Below are positions 1 to 5,199 of a stretch of 5,199 bases of DNA, in pieces (the first letter of the stretch is position 1; each line of letters opens with the position of its first letter). Made by a program: the position numbers and the translations under genes. A model generated the notes under the pieces. The model was given only the letters and a program-made list of their open reading frames with translations. It made no database searches and had not been told where the DNA came from. This DNA comes from an uncultured Coriobacteriia bacterium. GTDB taxonomy: Bacteria > Actinomycetota > Coriobacteriia > Coriobacteriales > QAMH01. The stretch spans positions 1 through 5,199 of the forward strand of contig CABSKV010000092.1 of NCBI GenBank assembly GCA_902478425.1, given 5' to 3'.

Positions 1-585
1 CTCCATGACGGTGTAGGCGATCTCGCCACGACGCTCGCGAAATAAACGCGTCGTGGCGATGTTCACGTCGAAGGAGGCAAGCGTCGTCGCGATGAAGGCG
101 AGCACGCCCTTGCGATCGTAATGCTTCACGACGAGGCTGTGATACTCCCCCGTCAACTCCACATCGACACCGTTGAGACGCGTGATGCGCGCCGTACCGC
201 CGCCGATGGATTCGCCGCGCACGCAGGTGCTCACGCCCTCGACGTCGGTTACCTCGATGTCGACGGTATTGGGATGATCGCAAATCGTCGCCTCGTCGGG
301 CACGAACTCGCAAGCGAGCCCCGCCGCGCGGGCGAGCTCGAAGGAGTCGCGAATGCGCTCGTCATCGGCGGAAAGCCCGAGCATGCCGGCCACGAGCGCA
401 CGGTCGGTGCCGTGGCCGTGGTAGGTGTGGGCGAAACTGCCGTACAGCGTGAAGGTGACGCGCGCGGGCTCGTGTGCGAGCAGGTGACGGCACATGAACG
501 CGATGCGCAGGGCGCCAGCCGTATGCGAGCTCGACGGCCCGATCATCACCGGCCCGATGATGTCGCGAATCCCGAGCGTCTTCAT
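1..585 (-). CDS. sdaAB: L-serine dehydratase, iron-sulfur-dependent, beta subunit (partial, C-terminus cut by window edge)
   Basis: This is the beta subunit of the two-subunit, Fe-S-dependent L-serine ammonia-lyase, which deaminates L-serine to pyruvate and ammonia in the cytoplasm. The reading frame runs 195 codons from an ATG at 585 to the left edge without a stop. The family is usually about 220 residues, so roughly 25 are missing. Visible marks are GPSSSHTAG (residues 16-24), the SFAHTYHGHGTDRAL block (50-64) and the GESIGGGTARI loop (124-134). From about residue 149 (HSLVVKHYDRKGVLAFI) an ACT-type small-molecule-binding domain begins, which in this family is linked to serine sensing. The start is supported by GGAGG at 594-590, four bases before the ATG, which is slightly short spacing. 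The gene follows a small membrane-protein gene by 16 bases, so the two are probably co-transcribed. The Fe-S-binding alpha subunit (sdaAA) would be expected immediately downstream, outside the window. Family assignment is firm. Confidence 0.95.
   Translation of the reverse strand, partial: MKTLGIRDIIGPVMIGPSSSHTAGALRIAFMCRHLLAHEPARVTFTLYGSFAHTYHGHGTDRALVAGMLGLSADDERIRDSFELARAAGLACEFVPDEATICDHPNTVDIEVTDVEGVSTCVRGESIGGGTARITRLNGVDVELTGEYHSLVVKHYDRKGVLAFIATTLASFDVNIATTRLFRERRGEIAYTVME
23..59. repeat. perfect 12-bp inverted repeat inside sdaAB
   Basis: Positions 23-34 (TCGCCACGACGC) and 48-59 (GCGTCGTGGCGA) are exact reverse complements separated by 13 bases. In the sdaAB mRNA this would form a 12-bp GC-rich hairpin. 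It lies in the ACT-domain codons for ATTRLFRERRGEIA. No T-tract follows, so it is not an intrinsic terminator. A role in mRNA stability, transcript processing or translational pausing is possible, but none is shown by the sequence. Confidence 0.8.
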
Positions 586-601
586 ACAGCCTCCGAAACC
601 C

Positions 602-1066
602 CTATGCTCCGCACGCGCGTTTGTCAGAGTTGGCGAAGACGGCGACGATGACGAGCAGGACGACGGTTATGATGTTGCCGCCGAGAAAGCTCAGTATGGC
701 GCCGGCAATCGCCCATCCCATGACAAACCCGAGCTTGGCAGGGTTGGCCGCGTGCATCGTGCCGAAGATACCGGCGATGAGCCCCACGATGCAGCACACA
801 AGCACCCAGATTCCCAGACCGCCGCCGATCAGCATCATGAGCATGCTGACGAAGAAGGCCTCATCCGGGTCGAGAGCCGTGCCGCCGCCCGTAATCGAGC
901 CGTCAACGTTGTACTCGAAGTGGTAGGCAACGCCATTGTCGAGCATCACGGCACCCAGGACACCCGAAAACACCATGACGAGTATGGCACCGAGTATGCC
1001 AAGGGCCGAAAGGACGATGGTCGCGATGCTCAGACCCTTGATTGCGCCCGCATGTGCGTTCTTCAT
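602..1066 (-). CDS. small polytopic membrane protein of unknown function
   Basis: I do not recognise a named family with confidence; it resembles the small DUF4190-type membrane proteins of Gram-positives in style only. It is 154 residues long. A first long hydrophobic segment spans about 12-41, followed by a polar, acidic loop of about 42-70 containing GGG and DPDEA. Further hydrophobic stretches lie at about 71-103 (possibly a helical pair broken at GGG 81-83) and about 112-145 (again broken by a GG at 129-130). The C-terminal tail is short (NSDKRACGA). Four helices is the simplest reading. The ATG at 1066 has a strong AAGGGAG at 1079-1073, six bases upstream. The stop TAG is 16 bases from the sdaAB start, so the two genes are probably translated from one mRNA. 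No catalytic or transporter motif is visible and it is too short for a typical serine permease. The frame is credible because of the membrane pattern and the good ribosome binding site; the function is unknown. Confidence 0.8.
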   Translation of the reverse strand: MKNAHAGAIKGLSIATIVLSALGILGAILVMVFSGVLGAVMLDNGVAYHFEYNVDGSITGGGTALDPDEAFFVSMLMMLIGGGLGIWVLVCCIVGLIAGIFGTMHAANPAKLGFVMGWAIAGAILSFLGGNIITVVLLVIVAVFANSDKRACGA

Positions 1067-1105
1067 ATCATGCTCCCTTAATAATTAGACACAATAACCA
1101 ACATA

Positions 1106-1136
1106 ATGAGACAAACGCTCAGTCTCGTTGTCTCAT
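1106..1136 (-). terminator. candidate hairpin terminator after ychF
   Basis: On the minus strand, ATGAGACAA (1136-1128) pairs with TTGTCTCAT (1114-1106). Two further C-G pairs form inside across a one-base bulge, leaving an 8-base loop. The stem starts at the last base of the ychF TGA stop. The downstream strand reads TATGTTGGTTATTGTG, which is T-rich but not a clean U-run, so termination would be leaky at best. The stem is AT-containing and only moderately stable. It could instead protect the 3' end or simply mark the gene boundary. Confidence 0.4.
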
Positions 1137-2200
1137 CACACGTTGAACTTGAAGTGCATGACGTCGCCGTCCTGCACTATATACTCCTTGCCCTCCTGGC
1201 GAAGCTTGCCGGCGGCACGGCACCCGGCCTCTCCCCCAAGCTCGACGTAATCGTCGTAACTGCAGGTCTCGGCCTTGATGAAGCCCCGCTCGAAGTCCGT
1301 GTGGATGACGCCAGCCGCTTGCGGTGCCTTCGCGCCGATGGGGATGGTCCATGCCTTGACCTCCATCTCGCCGGCCGTGAAGAAGGATTGAAGCCCGAGC
1401 AAGCGGTACGCCTCCTTGGCCAGACGCGAAAGACCCGGCTCCTCGAGCCCCATGTCGGCGAGGAACTCGGCCTTGTCGCCCGCTTCGAGCTCGGCGAGCT
1501 CGGCCTCGACCTGCGCGCATATCGGCAGCGGCGTGACTCCGTCAATCGGATCGAGCGTCGCATCGACCATATCTTCGTCAACATTGGCCAAGTACATAAC
1601 CGGTTTCATGGTCAAAAGGTGCAAATCGCGGAGGAGATCTTTTTCCTCGTCAGTCATGTCCAAGAGACGCGCGGGATTGCCTTCGTTGAGCCACTCCTCC
1701 ATGCGCTTGGCCATCTCGTACTTGGGCATGTTCGCCTTGTCGCGCTTGGCGTCTTTCTCGAGCCTGCCAAGGGCCTTCTCGAGCGTCGCCAAATCGGCTA
1801 AGACCAGCTCAGTGCGTATGGTGTCGACATCGGATGCAGGGTCATGGCTGCTCTCGTGGCGGATGACGTCGGGGTCACTGAAGTAACGCACGACTTCGCA
1901 AATCGCGTCAGTTTCGCGGATATTGGCCAAGAATTGATTGCCCAATCCCTCGCCTTCGCTCGCACCTTTGACGAGTCCTGCGATATCGACGAACTCGACC
2001 GTAGCCGGAACGATGCGTCCGGGATGCGCGATCTCGGCCAGTTTGTCGAGACGCTCGTCAGGCACCGGGACGATGCCGACGTTCGGATCGATGGTGGCGA
2101 ACGGATAATTGGCGGCCAGGCCCGTCTGATCGGTCAAGGCCGTGAATAACGTCGACTTTCCCACGTTCGGGAGGCCGACAATGCCAATGGAGAGGGACAT
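1136..2200 (-). CDS. ychF: ribosome-binding ATPase / Obg-like P-loop NTPase YchF
   Basis: YchF (OLA1 in eukaryotes) is a TRAFAC-class P-loop NTPase that binds ribosomes and prefers ATP over GTP. The Walker A motif is GLPNVGKS (residues 9-16). The switch I-like NYPFATID spans 31-38 and the Walker B/G3 block DIAGLVKGAS spans 72-81. It carries leucine (L76) where Ras-like GTPases have the catalytic glutamine, a hallmark of this hydrophobic-substituted group. The G4 motif is NVDE (206-209) instead of NKxD, which explains the known ATP preference. A helical segment covers about 130-195, and a TGS-like C-terminal domain covers about 270-354, ending in the characteristic DGDVMHFKFNV. Its 354 residues are slightly fewer than the usual 363 or so. 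The ATG lies six bases after the stop of the flippase-like gene. The only good Shine-Dalgarno (AAGGAG, 2218-2213) is 12 bases upstream and inside that gene, pointing to translational coupling. Identification is firm; why it sits behind two envelope genes is not explained. Confidence 0.97.
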   Translation of the reverse strand: MSLSIGIVGLPNVGKSTLFTALTDQTGLAANYPFATIDPNVGIVPVPDERLDKLAEIAHPGRIVPATVEFVDIAGLVKGASEGEGLGNQFLANIRETDAICEVVRYFSDPDVIRHESSHDPASDVDTIRTELVLADLATLEKALGRLEKDAKRDKANMPKYEMAKRMEEWLNEGNPARLLDMTDEEKDLLRDLHLLTMKPVMYLANVDEDMVDATLDPIDGVTPLPICAQVEAELAELEAGDKAEFLADMGLEEPGLSRLAKEAYRLLGLQSFFTAGEMEVKAWTIPIGAKAPQAAGVIHTDFERGFIKAETCSYDDYVELGGEAGCRAAGKLRQEGKEYIVQDGDVMHFKFNV

Positions 2201-2206
2201 GCTGCT

Positions 2207-3688
2207 CTAACGCTCCTTTTCTGGTTCTTCGTCAGTTTCTTCGTTCGTGTCCAAGATGAGAATATCCACGTCACCTGCTTGGGGCTCTTCCTGGACAGCG
2301 TTGACCGGCATAAAGATCTCCGTCAGGCTTGTCCCAGAGCCACCTTGCGGGGGTATGGGATACGCTTCGTCATCATTTGCATCTTCTGCCTGACCTGCGA
2401 CAACGTCATCTTGGTCAAGCTGGGTAGTTTCGTATTCTCCCGTGGCGTTCTGCCCGCCCGTGTTATACCGCACGAGGTCTTCGCCCTGGAAGGCATCGAC
2501 GATGTCGGCCAGGCTCACCGCATAGGACTCGTGCCGCGCATGCTCCTGCTCACGTGTCCAGGCTGCGGGCGGCACCGGCAGCATCTCGGACATATCCTCG
2601 ATGATGGGAGCCTCGGTGATGGCCTCGAGCTTGGCCTGTGCGGCGTTCTCGTCACCGCCCCTGACGAGCACCTCCTCGCTCCCCTGCGCGAAGACCTGCT
2701 TTTGCTGGCCGGTGATGTTGATGCAGATGGCGCCGATGATGAACGGAATCCAGAAGATGAGGCCGCGATACGCGAGCGCGATGGCAGCCGCCTGCGCGGG
2801 CGTGGCACCGTACGCGCTCAGCACGAGCGCGAGCAGGATCTCGACCGCGCCGATGGTCTGCAGGATGAAGGTCGCGATGATGAAGCCCGCCACGTAGGAG
2901 GCCATGAGGAACGGGATGTACGTGTACCCGAAGGCAAAGCCCACGAAGATGAAGCACATGCAATCGCACGCGTGCAGCAGCACCATGCGGCAGAACATGA
3001 CGATGAGCGCACGGGGCTTGTCGACGGCGATGGTCGCCGCCTCGTGGAATGACGCCGCGATGCGGGCGGCCCAGGGCTCGGCGGGCTTGCGCTTGAAGAC
3101 GACGAGCGCGCGGTTGACCAGGTTCTCGATCCAGGCGAAGAGCCGCTGCTCGGTCTCGACATGGCTGTATCCCAGCCACATCACGAATCCGAACGTGAAG
3201 ATCATAAGTAGGACAGCAAGGCCTCCGAGGGCAAGATACCAAACCATCTGCCCCGTGAAGATGAGGATGGCGAAACCGACGAGCATGACGACGGCGAAGC
3301 CCCCGAAGTAGCCGATCTTCTCGAGAAAGACGACGGTCACCGACTTGCCCATGTCGAGCCCCTGTTTGTGCGACCAGGCGGCGATGAGCACCGAGCCGGC
3401 CGTTCCGGCGGTGGGCGCGCAGTCATTCGCAAAGGTCACGGAGAAGACGAGCGGCACGATGTGCAGGTACTTCACTTCCTCGTCCACGCAGCGAAACACC
3501 GCTTTGTACGCGTAGGCGTGGCTGAAGTAACGCCCGAACAGGCAGCATGCGGCCAGGACGAAGGGCACGACGGAGACGTCCTTGATGACGTCGACGAAGG
3601 AGCCGAGGTCGTCGCGCTTGATGAAGACGATGACGCCCACGATGATGAGGACCACGATGGGCAGGATGATATTCCAGCGCTTGGCCAA
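2207..3688 (-). CDS. flippase-like polytopic membrane protein (lysylphosphatidylglycerol synthase TM / UPF0104 type) with acidic C-terminal tail
   Basis: The protein has 493 residues. Residues 1-330 form the membrane core. Hydrophobic segments lie at about 7-23, 40-51, 77-103, 116-143, 149-172, 226-253, 258-290 and 300-324. The block TIGAVEILLAL (278-288), followed by YGATPAQAAAIALAYRG (293-309) and the FWIPFIIG segment, matches the signature of the family that forms the flippase half of MprF. An earlier PTAGTAG loop (92-98) fits the usual glycine-rich loop. The tRNA-dependent aminoacyl-transfer domain of MprF is absent, so this is a stand-alone transporter-like homologue. Its lipid substrate is unknown. 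Residues 335-493 form a hydrophilic tail with about 39 Asp/Glu and 7 Lys/Arg, predicted disordered and probably cytoplasmic. The start codon is TTG, directly after the TAA of the capA-like gene, with AGGTGA five bases upstream. The tail-coding DNA is visibly less GC-rich than the core. Family fold is confident; substrate is not. Confidence 0.88.
   Translation of the reverse strand: MAKRWNIILPIVVLIIVGVIVFIKRDDLGSFVDVIKDVSVVPFVLAACCLFGRYFSHAYAYKAVFRCVDEEVKYLHIVPLVFSVTFANDCAPTAGTAGSVLIAAWSHKQGLDMGKSVTVVFLEKIGYFGGFAVVMLVGFAILIFTGQMVWYLALGGLAVLLMIFTFGFVMWLGYSHVETEQRLFAWIENLVNRALVVFKRKPAEPWAARIAASFHEAATIAVDKPRALIVMFCRMVLLHACDCMCFIFVGFAFGYTYIPFLMASYVAGFIIATFILQTIGAVEILLALVLSAYGATPAQAAAIALAYRGLIFWIPFIIGAICINITGQQKQVFAQGSEEVLVRGGDENAAQAKLEAITEAPIIEDMSEMLPVPPAAWTREQEHARHESYAVSLADIVDAFQGEDLVRYNTGGQNATGEYETTQLDQDDVVAGQAEDANDDEAYPIPPQGGSGTSLTEIFMPVNAVQEEPQAGDVDILILDTNEETDEEPEKER
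2213..2218 (-). promoter_or_regulatory. ribosome binding site of ychF, embedded in the upstream gene
   Basis: AAGGAG on the minus strand lies 12 bases before the ychF ATG. It overlaps the last sense codons (Lys-Glu) of the preceding membrane-protein gene. The spacing is longer than optimal, so initiation may depend on ribosomes terminating at the TAG at 2209-2207. Confidence 0.6.
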
Positions 3689-5020
3689 TTACTTCACCTG
3701 CGAATACCCGGACTCGTCAAGCGTCGTGTAGAACTCGACACCATCGCCCGCGAGCGAGGCCGAGTAGCCGTTGAGTGCCTCGATTGCCGATGTCGCGGCG
3801 CTGCCCGTAAGCGGCGTGGGCTGGTAGTCGTTCACGCTCGACGAGCTGCTGACCAGGCACGGCACCATGCGCATCTGCGTGCGCATCGCCTCGCCCGGCG
3901 CGAGCTGGCCGTTCTTGATCGGGAAGGTCTGCTGGTAGATCATCGTACGGTAATCCATCGGGTTGGTGTTGCCACCGAAGCAGAAGTTGCCCAGGCTGTA
4001 GCAGATGTAGCGTTGCTTGTAGTACTCGACGCCCTGCAGCACGTGCGGATGCGAGCCCAGCACCAGGTCGCAACCGGCGTCGATGGCCTGGTGCGCGAGC
4101 GAGACCTGCGTCTCCGTGACCCCGTACTCGCCCTCGACGCCCCAGTGGAAGGTGCCGACGATGATCGCGCAGCCCTCCTTCTGCAAACGCTCGATGTCCT
4201 GGATCATGAGGCTCGTGGCCTTGTCGACGCCGTCGAGTTCGTTGACGCCGAACAGGCCGATCTTGACGCCATCGACCTCGTAGGTGTTCGTGCGGTCGTA
4301 ACCGAAGCTCGTGATGCCAGCGTCCTTGAGCGCGACCTTGGTGTCTTCGTATCCCGAAGTACTATAGTCAAACGAGTGGTTATTGGCCAGGTTAACAGCT
4401 TCGACACTCCCCTGCACGAAGACGTTGGCGTACTCGACGGGGGCCTTGAAGTTGAACTCCTTCTCCTGGATGTCATTGCTCTCGGTGAAGGTACCCTCGC
4501 AGTTGGCGATGGTGAGGTTGTCCGCCGAGGTGAACGGCAGCACGTTGGCGAAGAAGTACGCCGGCCCGTTGGAGTTGTAGAACGCGTTGAAGCTCGTCGC
4601 ATCCGGGAAGTCCGGGTCCTTGCCGAAAGTGCAATCGCCCACCGCCGAGATGGTGATCTGCGTGTCCAGCCCCTCCTGGACCGTGCCGTTAAGCCCGTTG
4701 AGCCCCGCCTTCTGGCGCGCGACGTCGATGTTCTGGCTCACGACGGACAACACGCCGGAACTGGTCTGCTCGGCCTCCTTGGCCTTGAGGAAGGGCAGGC
4801 CCCCACAGGCGAACTGCCAGACGCAGGCGATGAAGATGACGATGAGGGCGACGATGAGGGCGATGCGCGGCCAGCGACGCGGGGCCTTGCCGAAGACGCG
4901 CACTTGCGAGCCCATGCGGCGCCGGCCGTTGCTGCCGAAAACGCCACGTTTGTCGCCGCCGTAGAGGATGCGCCCCTTGTGAGGGCCACCGCCTACGTAT
5001 GTCTCCCTGCGTCGTGCCAC
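3689..5020 (-). CDS. CapA-family (poly-gamma-glutamate synthesis / metallophosphatase-like) membrane-anchored protein
   Basis: The protein has 443 residues. An Arg/Gly-rich basic N-terminus (1-50) precedes one transmembrane anchor (about 51-72, PRIALIVALIVIFIACV). A linker of about 50 residues and a large extracytoplasmic CapA domain (about 120-390) follow. Family motifs appear in order: AVGDCTFG (126-133), NCEGTF (173-178), NLANNHSFDY (210-219), FHWGVEGEY (291-299), GSHPHVLQG (322-330) and YSLGNF (341-346). The Asp, Asn/His and His-x-His residues fit the family's metal-binding, calcineurin-like fold. CapA/PgsA proteins are known from capsule and poly-gamma-glutamate production, but many homologues in genomes without those polymers have no proven role. 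The start is GTG with GGGAG seven bases upstream; the next Met (36) has no ribosome binding site. It overlaps nothing and its TAA abuts the next gene. No pgsB/pgsC or capB/capC genes are in view, so I do not assign capA or a polymer. Confidence 0.9.
   Translation of the reverse strand: MARRRETYVGGGPHKGRILYGGDKRGVFGSNGRRRMGSQVRVFGKAPRRWPRIALIVALIVIFIACVWQFACGGLPFLKAKEAEQTSSGVLSVVSQNIDVARQKAGLNGLNGTVQEGLDTQITISAVGDCTFGKDPDFPDATSFNAFYNSNGPAYFFANVLPFTSADNLTIANCEGTFTESNDIQEKEFNFKAPVEYANVFVQGSVEAVNLANNHSFDYSTSGYEDTKVALKDAGITSFGYDRTNTYEVDGVKIGLFGVNELDGVDKATSLMIQDIERLQKEGCAIIVGTFHWGVEGEYGVTETQVSLAHQAIDAGCDLVLGSHPHVLQGVEYYKQRYICYSLGNFCFGGNTNPMDYRTMIYQQTFPIKNGQLAPGEAMRTQMRMVPCLVSSSSSVNDYQPTPLTGSAATSAIEALNGYSASLAGDGVEFYTTLDESGYSQVK
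3694..3699 (-). promoter_or_regulatory. ribosome binding site supporting the TTG start at 3688
   Basis: AGGTGA (minus strand) lies within the last codons of the capA-like gene, five bases before the TTG. No in-frame ATG exists nearby, and the first transmembrane helix begins within seven residues of this TTG. This site therefore decides the start. Confidence 0.65.
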
Positions 5021-5027
5021 TCGATTG

Positions 5028-5032
5028 CTCCC
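5028..5032 (-). promoter_or_regulatory. ribosome binding site supporting the GTG start at 5020
   Basis: GGGAG on the minus strand is seven bases before the GTG. This is near-ideal spacing and is why GTG 5020 is preferred over the internal ATG for Met36. Confidence 0.65.
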
Positions 5033-5053
5033 AGAACTCGTAAAAGTCCCTGT

Positions 5054-5083
5054 ATTCTACCATTACGCGCGCGCGTTTTTATA
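5054..5083 (-). promoter_or_regulatory. candidate promoter region of the capA-like operon
   Basis: On the minus strand there are two -10-like boxes: TATAAA (5083-5078) and TAGAAT (5059-5054). Either would give a short leader before the GGGAG ribosome binding site. Neither has a convincing -35 hexamer at 16-18 bp: the spacer of TAGAAT is the CG palindrome and the hexamer before it is A-rich. TTGGTG occurs upstream of TATAAA but too close. The promoter is plausible by position and AT content only. Confidence 0.35.
5065..5076. repeat. 12-bp perfect palindrome ACGCGCGCGCGT upstream of the capA-like gene
   Basis: An alternating pyrimidine-purine run, perfectly self-complementary, sits between the two -10-like boxes. 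It could be a protein-binding operator or a stretch prone to left-handed DNA under supercoiling. It could also arise by chance in GC-rich DNA. No second copy is seen in the window. Confidence 0.7.
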
Positions 5084-5199
5084 CCCTTACCACCAACCGG
5101 CATAATCAGCCCCGAGTGTCCGCACGCTCGTCAGGCTTGCCAGTCGATTGCACCCGAAGCTCGAAAACGCTCGGCCGCGTGCGGCGACGCGAAGCTAGT

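Noticed and set aside
121..651. Plus-strand open frame of 176 codons opposite sdaAB
   Set aside because: It lies antisense to a confidently identified enzyme gene. Its His/Arg/Ala-rich composition is typical of a GC-rich shadow frame and matches no domain.
1082..1114. Possible promoter (TTGTCT, 19-bp spacer, TCTAAT) for the small membrane-protein gene
   Set aside because: The spacer is too long, and the start it predicts falls at about 1077, inside the ribosome binding site. It also overlaps the candidate hairpin.
1106..1801. Plus-strand open frame of 231 codons opposite ychF
   Set aside because: The minus-strand frame is an intact, motif-complete YchF. The plus frame is a complementary shadow with no recognisable domain.
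2279..3052. Plus-strand open frame of 257 codons opposite the flippase-like gene
   Set aside because: It has Asp/His/Arg-rich shadow composition and sits antisense to a membrane protein with the family signature.
5006..5017. Idea that the CapA-like protein is a lipoprotein because of Cys72 at the end of the hydrophobic segment
   Set aside because: The residues before it (Q-F-A-C) do not form a lipobox, and about 50 residues precede the hydrophobic segment. A transmembrane anchor is the simpler reading.
4689..5063. Minus-strand frame starting ATG at 5063, possibly a leader peptide or alternative gene (begins MVEYRDFYEFWEQ)
   Set aside because: It has no ribosome binding site, overlaps the -10-like box, and after about 20 residues becomes an Arg/His-rich frame-shifted copy of the CapA region.
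5113..5130. Imperfect hairpin CGAGTGT-CCGC-ACGCTCG as a terminator for an upstream gene
   Set aside because: On the minus strand it has a C/A mismatch, and no T-tract follows on either strand.
5131..5199. Possible C-terminal end of an upstream minus-strand gene (22 open codons ending in TGA at 5133-5131)
   Set aside because: Two minus-strand frames are open from the window edge over this short distance, and no family motif is visible. A gene cannot be assigned without more sequence.

Overview
The window comes from a GC-rich bacterium with compact, co-directional gene packing. All five genes I can support lie on the minus strand, so they read from right to left. The two-subunit (SdaAA/SdaAB-type) L-serine dehydratase, the wording of the YchF protein (start MSLSIGIVGLPNVGKS, 354 aa), the CapA homologue with a long basic N-terminal tail and the GTG/TTG starts suggest a high-GC Gram-positive. 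My best guess is an actinobacterium of the class Coriobacteriia. That placement rests on protein style alone and is an inference.

Layout in the direction of transcription. Positions 5199-5021 hold a short upstream region with two weak -10-like boxes flanking a perfect (CG)n palindrome; no gene can be assigned there. A GTG-started CapA-family protein (poly-gamma-glutamate-synthesis/metallophosphatase-like, membrane-anchored) follows at 5020-3689. Its TAA stop abuts the TTG start of a polytopic membrane protein (3688-2207). That protein has the lysylphosphatidylglycerol-synthase-TM/UPF0104 'flippase-like' fold and a 159-residue acidic C-terminal tail. Six bases later comes ychF (2200-1136), a ribosome-associated P-loop NTPase whose ribosome binding site lies inside the end of the preceding gene. 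These three genes look like one operon.

After ychF there is a 69-bp AT-rich gap with a hairpin that starts at the ychF stop codon. A small unrecognised four-helix-type membrane protein (1066-602) comes next. Sixteen bases further is the L-serine dehydratase beta subunit sdaAB (585 to the window edge), which lacks about its last 25 residues. The alpha (catalytic Fe-S) subunit gene would be expected just beyond the left edge.

Functionally, the right half pairs two envelope proteins with a translation-linked ATPase. The left half is amino-acid catabolism (serine to pyruvate plus ammonia) preceded by a small membrane protein of unknown role. No RNA genes, CRISPR arrays, insertion sequences or phage genes were seen. 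The most unusual items are the acidic tail on the flippase-like protein, the TAA/TTG stop-start junction, the CapA-flippase-YchF gene order, and a perfect 12-bp inverted repeat inside sdaAB.
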